Shown: piece by piece, positions 8,316 to 16,634 of the stretch
How positions within the stretch are numbered: the first letter of the stretch is position 1
Layout: the number at the start of each line of letters is the position of its first letter
Assembly: GCA_019244415.1 (NCBI GenBank)
Contig: JAFASN010000030.1
Span: 1 to 64,000 of the forward strand
Direction of reading: 5' to 3'
Length of the DNA: 64,000 nucleotides
From: Verrucomicrobiota bacterium
GTDB lineage: Bacteria; Verrucomicrobiota; Verrucomicrobiia; Chthoniobacterales; UBA10450
Position numbers and translations under genes: made by a program
The notes under the pieces: generated by a model
Told to the model about the DNA's origin: nothing
Database searches by the model: none
Seen by the model: the letters and a program-made list of their open reading frames with translations, nothing else

Positions 8316-9581
8316 TTAGCCGCGGATGCGCCCGAGCCAGAGCGCAGTAGCAACAACGACGAGGAAAATCGCGATGACCGCAATCACGCCGACCGTTACC
8401 GCAACGCCGAAACCGGATTTCACCTTCACATCCGGCACAGCGGACATTCCCGGCCCGAGTACGCGCTGGACATCCGGTTGTTCGTCAAAAACGATTTTCA
8501 CCGGCACGCGCTGCACCACTTTTACGTAATTTCCGGTGGCGTTCTCCGGCGGCAGCAAGCTGAAACGCGCACCGCTGCCGGCCTGGATACTATCGATATG
8601 TCCGCGCAACAGCCGGTCAGGATAGGCATCAACCGCGATGCGTACTTGCTGACCCGGCCGCATATCGCGCAATTGCGTTTCCTTGAAGTTCGCCGTGACC
8701 CAAACTTCTGGCGTGACCAGCGCGAGCAAACTCTGCCCCACCTGTACATAAGCGCCCGGCTCGACCGCCTTGTTCGTGATGCGCCCATCCTCCGGCGCGG
8801 TGATCTTCGTGTAGCCCACTTGTAATTGCGCCTGCTTCGCCGCCGCCTCTGCTTCGTCCACTTCGGCCCTGGCAGCGTCCACCTGTGTGTGCGACGCCTG
8901 CGCTGACTTCTCCGACTCTTTCATGTAGGCGGCGGCGGCATCCATCTGTTTCTTTTTCGAGTCGAGCGTTGCCTGCGCGGCCTGTGTGTCGATGGACGAA
9001 TGCTCGAAGTCCTGTTTGGAAATTGCCCCGCGCGAGACGAGCTGCGTGTTCCGCTCGAGGTCGCCACGATTCTTGTTTGCATCAGCAGCGGCCGCTGCCG
9101 CACTCGCTGCCGCCGATTCATACGCCGCGTGCAATGTTCCTAAATGAGCGTCCGCCTGCTCCGCCGCGCTCTGCGCACTGCGCAGCTTCGCCTCGGCCAC
9201 TTCCACGGCCGCACGTTTTTGCGCCAGCAGCGCCATGGCATCGGCCGGATCGATGTCCACCAGCGGATCGCCTGTTTTTACCGGCTGGTTGTCATTCACG
9301 TGCACAGCAGTGACACGGCCGGCGATCTTCGGCCCCACGGCGATGATGTGCGAATCGATAAACGCGTCGTCCGTCGATTCGTGTGTGAACGAGTGAAACA
9401 GCATTCGCGCGCCGAAGATGATCGCCAGGATCGCCACCACCGCGACAGCAACGACAACGCTCGGCCGATAGAACAAACCGCGCTTTGTCTCCGCTTTCTG
9501 CTCGGATCGCACTGGGCGATCTTGCCGGCCTGGCCGCGCAATCTGCGTTCGTGGTTTTTCCGGTGCTTCTATCGCGCTCAT
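8316..9581 (-). CDS. HlyD/EmrA family efflux membrane-fusion protein
   Basis: The 421-residue product has a short cytoplasmic N-terminus, one membrane anchor at about residues 40-65, and a biotinyl-lipoyl-like half-motif (VNDNQPVKTGDPLVDIDPAD). A long Ala-rich coiled-coil hairpin and the second half (GYTKITAPEDGRITNKAVEP) follow. A weaker hydrophobic segment closes the C-terminus. The ATG at 9581 has GGGAG upstream and sits on the tetR stop codon (4-base overlap), so I chose it over the longer frame that reaches 9758. With the downstream DHA2 permease it forms an EmrAB-type system. Confidence 0.93.
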   Translation of the reverse strand: MSAIEAPEKPRTQIARPGRQDRPVRSEQKAETKRGLFYRPSVVVAVAVVAILAIIFGARMLFHSFTHESTDDAFIDSHIIAVGPKIAGRVTAVHVNDNQPVKTGDPLVDIDPADAMALLAQKRAAVEVAEAKLRSAQSAAEQADAHLGTLHAAYESAAASAAAAAADANKNRGDLERNTQLVSRGAISKQDFEHSSIDTQAAQATLDSKKKQMDAAAAYMKESEKSAQASHTQVDAARAEVDEAEAAAKQAQLQVGYTKITAPEDGRITNKAVEPGAYVQVGQSLLALVTPEVWVTANFKETQLRDMRPGQQVRIAVDAYPDRLLRGHIDSIQAGSGARFSLLPPENATGNYVKVVQRVPVKIVFDEQPDVQRVLGPGMSAVPDVKVKSGFGVAVTVGVIAVIAIFLVVVATALWLGRIRG

Positions 9582-10243
9582 GCTTTCTCCCCTTCCCTTT
9601 CGCCGCGCGCCCTGCATCCGCTCGCGCAAAAGCTGATGATCCGATGCAAAACAGCGTCGCTGTTGCCAACGCGGCAGCGTCCGCGGGACGACAGCTCGAG
9701 CACGTGCGAGTTCGCCAGCGCGTGCAGGAAAACGCCGTGCGCGAAATGGAGCCGCCAATGCACATCTTCACTCGAGAGGTGAGGGAGCGCTCGCCTCATG
9801 GCGGAGTGGAAACGGCGGTTGCGCTCTGCGAATTCCTCCTGAATGAGCGGCTGCAGAAACGCCCCGGGCTCGATCAAGCATTGTGCGATCAGGCGAACAA
9901 AATAGCGGCCCGCCTTGCGGTCGCGTGCGATCAACTCGAGTGGCGGCCGGAAAAGCGCCTCCAGAATTTTCTCTACCTTGAGCGGCCTGCCCCCGGCTTC
10001 GGCTTCGAACCGGTCGAGCAATGCCAGGCGTTCCGCGTTGAGGGGACGCATGCGACGCCGGAGCACCGCCAGGATCAGGTCGTCCTTGGCAGTGAAGTGG
10101 TAATTCACCGCGCCGAGGTTGGCCTGGGCTTCACCGGTGATGGCGCGCAAGGAGGTGGCCTTGAATCCGTGCGCGGCGAAGAGGCGTTCGGCTGCGTTTA
10201 AGATCGCGCTCTTGGTGTCAGGCAATTTATGGGGGGTCAGCAC
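9578..10243 (-). CDS. TetR family regulator, CecR-like, of the efflux operon
   Basis: The 221-residue protein has an N-terminal TetR helix-turn-helix (residues about 10-55: AILNAAERLFAAHGFKATSL ... ANLGAVNYHFTAKDDLI). Its ligand-binding domain has the FRPPLELIARDR segment seen in DUF1956/CecR-type regulators. It starts with GTG. It is the first gene of the operon and overlaps the adaptor gene by 4 bases. A perfect inverted repeat lies 13 bases upstream of its start, so autoregulated repression of the pump relieved by its substrate is the natural reading. Confidence 0.93.
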   Translation of the reverse strand: MLTPHKLPDTKSAILNAAERLFAAHGFKATSLRAITGEAQANLGAVNYHFTAKDDLILAVLRRRMRPLNAERLALLDRFEAEAGGRPLKVEKILEALFRPPLELIARDRKAGRYFVRLIAQCLIEPGAFLQPLIQEEFAERNRRFHSAMRRALPHLSSEDVHWRLHFAHGVFLHALANSHVLELSSRGRCRVGNSDAVLHRIISFCASGCRARGEREGEKA

Positions 10244-10255
10244 ACGTTCAGCTTA

Positions 10256-10275
10256 ATTCATACGTTTGTATGAAT
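10256..10275. promoter_or_regulatory. Palindromic operator for the TetR regulator
   Basis: ATTCATAC-GTTT-GTATGAAT: perfect 8-base arms around a 4-base centre, immediately upstream of the tetR-type start codon and within its presumed promoter. Size and placement fit a TetR-dimer binding site. Confidence 0.75.
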
Positions 10276-10426
10276 CAACCCGCAGGGTGATGTTTGTACT
10301 TTGCTTGGTCCCAAGCACCGAAGCGGAATCGCAATGCGCTTCCCGTACTTTTTACGGCATCGAACTTCCGCGAGCGTTGGCGCAACGCTCATGTTCTCAC
10401 TAGTTTGCCAGGAAGTAATTATCTGA

Positions 10427-11014
10427 ATGGATCCATTTACTTACCTCTCAGTCCTCATCTCCATCGTGCTTGCCCTCGGGATGACACGAGTTCTCCTTGG
10501 CGTCGGCGAAATGCTACAGGCACGGCATCGCGTGCACTTTCATTGGATCCAGTCACTCTGGACGCTGAATTTGTTTCTCTATCTCGTCATCGCGTGGTGG
10601 ATTTTCTACCGCTGGCGATTTCAGCCGCACTGGCCTTTTTTCCTGTTTCTGTTTGTCCTCATCTCGCCCACGCTGCTCTACCTCGCCGCCGTCGTTCTAT
10701 TCCCGAGCGAATGCCCGCCCGGCGAGCATGGGCACGACTACGGCGAGCATTTTTTCCGGAACCACCGCGTCTTCTTCACGGTATTCGGACTCTTCGTGCC
10801 AGTGGATGTCGTTGACACATTGCTCAAGGGCCACGCGCACTTTCTTGCCCTCGGCCCGAAGTACATCATCAGTTCCGCCATTTTGTTCATCTTGTTTGCC
10901 GTGGCGGCGATAACGCCGAGCAAACGTTACCATGCCTTTTTCGCCATTTACGCCCTGCTGCACACTCTGGTGATGAGCGACGTTCTCTACTACAACCTGC
11001 GCTCGGGAATATAA
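10427..11014 (+). CDS. Hypothetical integral membrane protein
   Basis: The 195-residue protein has about six hydrophobic helices: residues 5-25, 45-62, 70-90, 115-135, 145-165 and 170-190. Between helices 3 and 4 lies a hydrophilic loop with PGEHGHDYGEHFF, a His/Glu cluster that could bind metal. I do not recognise a characterised family. It is divergent from the TetR operon. The roughly 150 bases upstream contain two GTACTTT words but no convincing -35 partner. Confidence 0.75.
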   Translation: MDPFTYLSVLISIVLALGMTRVLLGVGEMLQARHRVHFHWIQSLWTLNLFLYLVIAWWIFYRWRFQPHWPFFLFLFVLISPTLLYLAAVVLFPSECPPGEHGHDYGEHFFRNHRVFFTVFGLFVPVDVVDTLLKGHAHFLALGPKYIISSAILFILFAVAAITPSKRYHAFFAIYALLHTLVMSDVLYYNLRSGI

Positions 11015-11104
11015 GCATAATAGCCGTTGCACCGCCCAGCGCGGTGTGCGCTGGCCGTACTACTTTGCGAGCCGCTGCTAAGTGAGGGCGGCTATTTCGA
11101 TTGA

Positions 11105-11581
11105 TCAGTAATGACCCCGCGGAAAGCGGAAGCTCGAATCCTGGAACGCAGCGCCGGCAGTGATCTGCAAGTGGTCATTGCCTACTTCGCCCATGATGTA
11201 AGCTTCTTTGAAATCAGCGCTGTACTTACCCGCGGAGTGCCCGTAGAGAAAACCGATTTCGCCGGTGGCGTAATCGAGCTTGGGCGCCCAATCAGCGAGC
11301 CGGTCGGAGAAATTTGCCGGTGACCTTGTTCGTGCAGTCATCGAAGGCTGGTACATCGCTGTGTACGATGGCAAAGTACTGGCCGGTACTGTCCACGCGA
11401 AAGAGAGCCCGGAAGTCACACTGCGCGAAGCCCAGAAGCTCGGCAGCGGAGAGGCGGGGAAAAGCGCTGGATCATCGAGTCTCAACGGCGGCCCGAGCAA
11501 AGTTTGCTGGGCGAAGGAACTTGATCCAAAAAAACAGGCCAGGCCTGTGACGAGAAACCCTGCGACAGCCCGTGTCCTCAT
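11105..11581 (-). CDS. Hypothetical secreted or outer-membrane protein
   Basis: The 158-residue protein has a signal peptide of about 24 residues (FLVTGLACFFGSSSFA). A Pro/Ser-rich stretch follows, then alternating aromatic and polar residues. The segment IGFLYGHSAGKYSADFKEAY followed by IMGEVGNDHLQITAGAAF resembles beta-strand pairs. It ends FRFPRGHY, with a terminal aromatic residue as in many outer-membrane proteins. No domain is recognised. It converges on the preceding membrane-protein gene. Confidence 0.65.
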   Translation of the reverse strand: MRTRAVAGFLVTGLACFFGSSSFAQQTLLGPPLRLDDPALFPASPLPSFWASRSVTSGLSFAWTVPASTLPSYTAMYQPSMTARTRSPANFSDRLADWAPKLDYATGEIGFLYGHSAGKYSADFKEAYIMGEVGNDHLQITAGAAFQDSSFRFPRGHY

Positions 11582-11635
11582 GTGGGAAGTTCGATCAATT
11601 TGCTCCTTGCGCCAGCGAAATTCTAAGCGGCGTAC

Positions 11636-13162
11636 TCAGAGCTGGTCGAGCCACTGCATTTCCCTTAGCAATTCGCGGAAGCCTTCGCTGTCGACTGAAA
11701 GCGGGGGCAGCCATTCGCCAACCGGCTCGCGTTTCCACCACGCTGGATTCCCCGGCGGCGCAAAACGGTAACGGTAAAGCCGCGCCCGGATAAAGCGCGG
11801 CGGCGGACCAGGGAACGGATTATTTGCCAGCAACGAGAGCGTGCCGGCGTCATTGTGAAGCAGGCGCCAGACGAAGTGCAGGGTCCACGGGTACTCAGCG
11901 GGAGAGGACATGGCGGCAAACCACATCTGCCAATCGATCCGCGGCTGGTATGGTGCGATGAAAGGGGGGCGCCGGTTTGGATCGCCCGGTTTGGCTTTGA
12001 ATTCGTACTCTTTCCACCTTGTACTCGCGGTGATAACAGCGTCGCTTGTGCCTTCGAAAATGATCTCGTCGCGTTCTTTGCCGACGGCGCCGAAAGCGCC
12101 GTAGGTATTCACCAAGTCGAGCGGATCGAAGGATTCATTCATCACCTGGCGGTTCGAGATCATGTTAGTGACCGGCGTGATGCTGAGGTACGCGATGACG
12201 CAGGCGAGAGCGGCGGCGATTTGCAGTTGAAAACGAGGGGCGGGCGCGGGCGGCTCGTCCATGCGCCGGGTGAGTACACGAGGAAGAACGCGGCGCCAGA
12301 AGCTATCGTCGAAGCAGGCCAGGAACGGGATGATGGTGAGGTAGTTCAGGAAAGATAAGTTGCCGCTGATAATCAGGAATAGCTGGAAACTAACGAGAAA
12401 AATACCGGCGAAGTGACGCGCCCGCCGCCGTCCGAAGGAGAACCATGGAACAATCAGCTCGACGAAATGGTTCCAGGCCGTGCCCACCTTCTGAAACCAA
12501 TGCGGCGCGAAGTGCAGGTAACGGCTGATCGGATTCGGAATCGGCTGGGTCTCGTAATGGTAGTAGAGGCAGGTCAGATCACGCCAGCATGGGTCGCCTC
12601 GCAATTTAATTAGCCCTGCGCCCAGCATGATGCGAAACCCGAGCCAACGGAAAAGCCAGATCACGAGAAGCGGTGGCGCGGTTTTTGGGAATGGCCGCAG
12701 GTCCAAGAGCGGGCAAAGAAAGATGGCGAGAAATCCCGTCTCGAGGGTCTGGGTTTCCCAGCCGTAGCCGTACCAAATCTGGCCGATGTGGACAATGGAC
12801 ATGTACATTGCCCAGAGCACCGCGAGCACGATGGCGTTGGCGTAGCCGGCCAGGACAGCGAGCGCCAGCCCGAATCCGATCCATGAGAACACGAGCAGCG
12901 CCCGATCTGAAATCCCGAACCAAAAGAGCGTTGGAACATTGAACGCGGCCGCGTTGCTGGAACCGAAGTGCGTCCGTAGCAGCTCGAGGTACTGGTCCGC
13001 CGGCGTGAGACCGTGATGACCGATCAGCGGCACGAGCTGGTTTATGGCGACGAGGAACGCGATGGCGTAGACGAACCCGAGCAGGCGAAGGATGACGAAT
13101 CGGGTGAGACGGTACTCAGCGCCGCCACGGGCAAGTTTCTGCCACAACTCCGTATTCGTCAC
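11636..13162 (-). CDS. Lipase maturation factor family membrane protein
   Basis: The 508-residue protein resembles the LMF1 family, which in animals helps fold secreted lipases; bacterial members are uncharacterised. It has about eight transmembrane helices in the first 330 residues, with the conserved region RIMLGAGLIKLRGDPCWRDL followed by TCLYYHYETQPIPNP. A soluble C-terminal domain contains RPPFIAPYQPRIDWQMWFAA and ARLYRYRFAPPGNPAWWKRE, both typical of the family. The true start is probably the GTG at 13162 (VTNTELWQKL). The longer open frame reads through the tRNA gene on the same strand. Confidence 0.9.
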   Translation of the reverse strand: MTNTELWQKLARGGAEYRLTRFVILRLLGFVYAIAFLVAINQLVPLIGHHGLTPADQYLELLRTHFGSSNAAAFNVPTLFWFGISDRALLVFSWIGFGLALAVLAGYANAIVLAVLWAMYMSIVHIGQIWYGYGWETQTLETGFLAIFLCPLLDLRPFPKTAPPLLVIWLFRWLGFRIMLGAGLIKLRGDPCWRDLTCLYYHYETQPIPNPISRYLHFAPHWFQKVGTAWNHFVELIVPWFSFGRRRARHFAGIFLVSFQLFLIISGNLSFLNYLTIIPFLACFDDSFWRRVLPRVLTRRMDEPPAPAPRFQLQIAAALACVIAYLSITPVTNMISNRQVMNESFDPLDLVNTYGAFGAVGKERDEIIFEGTSDAVITASTRWKEYEFKAKPGDPNRRPPFIAPYQPRIDWQMWFAAMSSPAEYPWTLHFVWRLLHNDAGTLSLLANNPFPGPPPRFIRARLYRYRFAPPGNPAWWKREPVGEWLPPLSVDSEGFRELLREMQWLDQL

Positions 13163-13197
13163 GCCAATGTTCCGCCTCGACGGCGCGCAGATGTCTC

Positions 13198-13269
13198 TGC
13201 CAGGGGGGAGAATCGAACTCCCGACCAAGGGCTTATGAGTCCCCTGCTCTACCGCTGAGCTACCCTGGC
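13198..13269 (-). tRNA. tRNA with CAT anticodon (Met or Ile2)
   Basis: Read on the minus strand, this gives a full cloverleaf. The acceptor stem is GCCAGGG/CCCTGGC and the D arm is GCTC...GAGC. The anticodon loop is CTCATAA with anticodon CAT, and the T arm is GGGAG-TTCGATT-CTCCC. Acceptor and T stems are perfect. The anticodon stem GGGGA/GCCCT has a G-T pair at its base and an A-G opposition next to the loop. CCA is not encoded. The CTCATAA...CTTGGTC context resembles tRNA-Ile2, whose CAT anticodon is modified to lysidine, as much as elongator tRNA-Met, so the amino acid is left open. Confidence 0.93.
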
Positions 13270-13363
13270 GTGAGAATGCTTTGTAGCTCAGGCTCTGTTC
13301 ATCCTCAAATCCAGAGGAGCACGTGCGCAGCGCCAAAGTACCGCTCAGCTTGCATCGGCGACG

Positions 13364-14113
13364 TTACTCTTTCACGTAGCGCGCCAGGTCCTTCTTCGGC
13401 CCGCGAATTGCCGCCATAAAAAGTACACCCGCGCGTTCGCGAACCGCACCCGTCCAGCCTTCCTGCTCGATGTAACGCCAGCCGCTGAATTCCTGCGGCT
13501 GCGCCGTCTTCGCATCACGCGGGGCGGGAAAGAGGAAGAGCTGCATTCGCTTTTCATCAACCGCGATCTCGGCTACACGACCGGCTTCCTCGTCGTCGAA
13601 CACGCGTGCGCCGAGCGTGCGCAACCTGGCGAACTCCGGAGGCACATCATAATGCTCGAGCCGATGTTTCATCAGGAAAAGATCGCCCATGGTGCCAGCA
13701 TCGGCCTGGATCGTTTCGAGCTGGGACGGCCGCGTCGTGCTGGCGACGCTAAGGAGTTTGCGTGCGATCGGTTCGCCAGGGAAGGTGTGCATCTGCTCGC
13801 TGAATTTTGCCCACGAGATGAACCCGATCACTGCCAGCGCGATGGCGATCGCGATCACCGCGGGGTGAAAGGCGGTGCGCCACCACTTTCGGCGCGCTCC
13901 TTGCGCCATGCTTTCGTTGGCAAACCACTCCTTGATCTCAGCCGGCACGCGGGTGCCGTGAACCAACCGGGCAATTGCCCGATCGAATCCCTGCTGGCGC
14001 GAAAAGCGGTCACTGCGTTTCGCCGACCCGATGGCGGCGCGCATGCGGCGATCGGCATCGCGCGCGTTACTGATGGGGGCGCAATCGGCGAGTAGTTGCA
14101 GGCCGCGTCTCAT
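13364..14113 (-). CDS. Hypothetical one-span membrane protein, anti-sigma-like
   Basis: The 249-residue protein has a cytoplasmic N-terminal half of about 85 residues, one transmembrane helix (FHPAVIAIAIALAVIGFISW, about residues 82-101) and a periplasmic domain of about 145 residues. It overlaps the upstream sigma-like gene by 4 bases (ATGA). This repeats the sigma/anti-sigma organisation at 397-1495. No zinc anti-sigma motif is visible. The periplasmic part ends with a small beta-rich region (SGWRYIEQEGWTGAVRERAG) that I cannot assign. Confidence 0.6.
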   Translation of the reverse strand: MRRGLQLLADCAPISNARDADRRMRAAIGSAKRSDRFSRQQGFDRAIARLVHGTRVPAEIKEWFANESMAQGARRKWWRTAFHPAVIAIAIALAVIGFISWAKFSEQMHTFPGEPIARKLLSVASTTRPSQLETIQADAGTMGDLFLMKHRLEHYDVPPEFARLRTLGARVFDDEEAGRVAEIAVDEKRMQLFLFPAPRDAKTAQPQEFSGWRYIEQEGWTGAVRERAGVLFMAAIRGPKKDLARYVKE

Positions 14114-14586
14114 TCGAGGGTGGCGGCCGGCGCGCTGGCGTTAAGCCAGGCCTGGAATTCACGTCTGCCGGAGGAGATTGCTGCCGACAACTCGGGCAAC
14201 TTCAGCTCAGTAATGCTCAGGATTTCGCGGTAGCTGAACTCGTCGAGGTAATAAAGCGCGAGCGCGCTGCGCTGCGGCTCGGGCGCGGCGGAAATCCAGG
14301 CGGCCAATTGCTCCGGTTCGAGCTGCGCGATTTGCTCCGGCGCGCTCTCAGTGATCTCAGCCGTTTCCTGCGATAAGGCCTCTGGCTGTACTCCTTTTGC
14401 CGCGAGGGCGAGACAACGCCAGCGCGCTTCACGGAAAAACCACAGCCGGTCAGATGGCGCGTCGCCGTTGGCAGCGAGGAACGCCGCTTCGCGCACGGTG
14501 TCCTGAAATACTTGTTCGGCTTCGGCCTGCTGCCCGCACATTAGGAAACAGAACCGGTAAAGTTGCGGGAGGTTGTGGGCAGCCAC
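14110..14586 (-). CDS. Divergent ECF sigma-like protein
   Basis: The 158-residue protein aligns by eye with ECF sigma factors but is weakly conserved. LPQLYRFCFLMCGQQAEAEQ followed by VFQDTVREA resembles region 2, where sigma factors have a D-A-x-D/E-x-x-Q-x-T/S-F segment. PEPQRSALALYYLDEFSYRE followed by ILSITELKLPELSAAISSGR resembles region 4. The Pro between helices and the acidic linker are unusual. Promoter recognition may have diverged. It is cotranscribed with the membrane protein that overlaps it. Confidence 0.6.
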   Translation of the reverse strand: MAAHNLPQLYRFCFLMCGQQAEAEQVFQDTVREAAFLAANGDAPSDRLWFFREARWRCLALAAKGVQPEALSQETAEITESAPEQIAQLEPEQLAAWISAAPEPQRSALALYYLDEFSYREILSITELKLPELSAAISSGRREFQAWLNASAPAATLE

Positions 14587-14633
14587 GCGGGAAGCAAGAT
14601 TTTACGCGCGGTGAGTGTTCGCTCAAGCGCAAG

Positions 14634-15869
14634 CTAGCTCAAAGTTGCTAATCGGCGCGCCACTTCCTCGGCGTTCTCGCGACTGTTAAAGGCCGAAATA
14701 CGAAAGTACCCTTCACCCTTTGACCCGAATCCGCTGCCGGGGGTCACGACCACATTCAGCTCGCGCAGCATGCGATCGAACATTTGCCAACTGCCCAGGT
14801 TCTCCGGCGTTTTCACCCAGATGTATGGCGCGTTGCGCCCGCCGTAAACCGCGAGGCCCCCAGCTCGCGCCCCTTCACTGAGGATGCGCGCGTTCTGCAT
14901 ATAATGCTCCACGAGCCTGCTCACCTGCGCGCCGCCTTCTGTACTATACAGAGCTTCCGCGCCACGCTGTACTGGGTAGCTCACGCTATTTGCCTTCGTG
15001 CTCCAGCGCCGGTGCCACAACGGATGCAGCGGTAACTTTTTACCTTCCTCTGTTTTGCCCAGCGTCTGCTTGCGCATGACCGTGAACCCGCAGCGCACAC
15101 CGGTGAAGCCACCCGTTTTCGAGAAACTGCGGAACTCCACTGCGCACTCCTCCGCACCCGGTACTTCGAAGATCGAATGCGGAATCTCCGCTTCGGATAT
15201 GTACGCTTCGTAGGCGGCGTCGAACAGGAGCAAGGCATCGTGCGCACGCGCGTACTCCACCCAGCCGGAAAGTTGCTCGCGCGTGGCTACCGCGCCGGTC
15301 GGATTATTCGGGAAACAAAGGTAAACCAGGTCCACATGGGCCTGCGGCGGCTCAGGCACGAAATTGTTTTCCGCCGTGCACGGCAAGTACACGATGCCCT
15401 CATAGCCGCCATTCGCGCGTGCCGTTCCGGTGTGACCGGCCATCACGTTCGTATCGACGTAAACGGGATAGACCGGGTCGGTGATCGCCACCCTGTTTTG
15501 CGCGCCCAGAATATCGAGGATGTACCCGCAATCGCACTTCGATCCGTCGGAAACAAAAATCTCATCATCGGCGACATCGATGCCGCGGTCCCGGTAATCG
15601 TGCTGCGCGATTTTCTCCCGCAGAAATTCGTAACCCTGCTCCGGCCCATAACCGCGGAACGTCGCGCGGTCTCCAAGCTCCTCCACCGCCGCCTTCATCG
15701 CATCGATCGCTGCGCGCGGCAGCGGCTCGGTGACATCGCCGATCCCGCAACGGATCAATCGCTTTGCCGCTTCGGGATTCTCCTCGCAGAACTGCCGTAC
15801 TCGGCGGCCGATTTCCGGGAACAAATACCCGGCCTGAAGTTTAAGGTAGTTTTCATTTAGGAACGCCAT
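14634..15869 (-). CDS. dapL: LL-diaminopimelate aminotransferase
   Basis: The 411-residue PLP enzyme converts tetrahydrodipicolinate directly to LL-2,6-diaminopimelate, using glutamate as amino donor, in lysine and peptidoglycan synthesis. Family features are the start [20 protein letters not shown], the segment [13 protein letters not shown], the [12 protein letters not shown] region and the PLP-lysine motif [14 protein letters not shown]. DapL is the route used by Chlamydiae, Verrucomicrobia, plants and some others instead of the acylated dapD/dapC/dapE pathway. It stands alone. The roughly 105-base gap upstream is shared with a divergent MFS pseudogene. Confidence 0.96.
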   Translation of the reverse strand: MAFLNENYLKLQAGYLFPEIGRRVRQFCEENPEAAKRLIRCGIGDVTEPLPRAAIDAMKAAVEELGDRATFRGYGPEQGYEFLREKIAQHDYRDRGIDVADDEIFVSDGSKCDCGYILDILGAQNRVAITDPVYPVYVDTNVMAGHTGTARANGGYEGIVYLPCTAENNFVPEPPQAHVDLVYLCFPNNPTGAVATREQLSGWVEYARAHDALLLFDAAYEAYISEAEIPHSIFEVPGAEECAVEFRSFSKTGGFTGVRCGFTVMRKQTLGKTEEGKKLPLHPLWHRRWSTKANSVSYPVQRGAEALYSTEGGAQVSRLVEHYMQNARILSEGARAGGLAVYGGRNAPYIWVKTPENLGSWQMFDRMLRELNVVVTPGSGFGSKGEGYFRISAFNSRENAEEVARRLATLS

Positions 15870-15975
15870 TGCTTATCTCATCGCGCGAAACGCCTTCGTC
15901 CGCATGAACATCTTGCGACGTTTGTTTCGCATTGTGCTAAAAGACGGGCGCCGTGCGCCAGCGACATCTCACCGC

Positions 15976-16604
15976 GTGATTCACGTTTTTCTGCTCGTCA
16001 TTCCGTACGGCGCCAGCAACGGCTTTGTCACTATCGCCCGCCCTTTGCGTTAACGCGCGCGGGCTTTTCCGTGGCCGAAGCGGGCGCAATCGCCGCACTT
16101 GGCTGCGGGCAAAGGGCGTGCCGCTGGCTGGTCCTAGGCTGGCCGAACACCGTGGCTCTCGTCACGGGCGTACTCAACGGTCTCGTCAGCGCTGTGGGTT
16201 GCATCATCGGCAGATGGATGGTGGACCGTTTTGGACGCTGGTGGGTGTACTTCGGCTTCGGCGCCGCGCTTGCCTTCGTTGCCATCGGTTTTGCCGTGAT
16301 TGCGCGCACGCCATCGACTTACGTCTTGGCGGTTTTGGTCTACGCATTCGCAACCGGCGGCGGTTACGCCACGTACTCAGGCCTCGTCGTTGACGCCATC
16401 GTCCGCGGTGTTGCCTCGACCAAGTACGCCATCTGCCAGTCAATCGGCAACGTGCCCGTTTCCTACATGACAGCGGTGGATGGCCTGGTGCACGATCACT
16501 ACGGCACCGCTGCCATGCTCACCAGCGAAGCAGTGGCCGGCCTTCTCTTTATCGGCGTGGCAAATATCGCCCTGCGCGTGATCCAGCGGGGCGAGGTGAA
16601 TTGA
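15976..16604 (+). pseudogene. MFS transporter remnant with frameshift and internal deletion
   Basis: A GTG at 15976 opens a typical first MFS helix (VIHVFLLVIPYGASNGFVTI) that hits TAA at 16051-16053. One frame over, the same protein continues as PPFALTRAGFSVAEAGAIAA from about 16038. After GCGQRACRW the sequence jumps to a helix normally found in the second half of such transporters (VALVTGVLNGLVSAVGCIIG). It then runs through about five C-terminal helices to a normal stop. So roughly helices 3-6 are missing and the N-terminal part is out of frame. The remaining in-frame part (16071-16604) is unlikely to transport. Confidence 0.75.
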
Positions 16605-16634
16605 CGCACGCCGGCGCTACGTGCACGCTCGAAA

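Noticed and set aside
9582-9758. Extended N-terminus of the HlyD-type adaptor
   Set aside because: It overlaps the TetR gene for 180 bases. The ATG at 9581 has a ribosome-binding site and a 4-base overlap with the tetR stop.
10427-11014. Membrane protein as part of the efflux operon
   Set aside because: It is divergent from the TetR operon and has its own upstream region; nothing ties it to the pump except position.
13163-13336. Extended N-terminus of the lipase-maturation-factor protein
   Set aside because: The extension is the translated tRNA gene on the same strand. The GTG at 13162 gives a family-like start.
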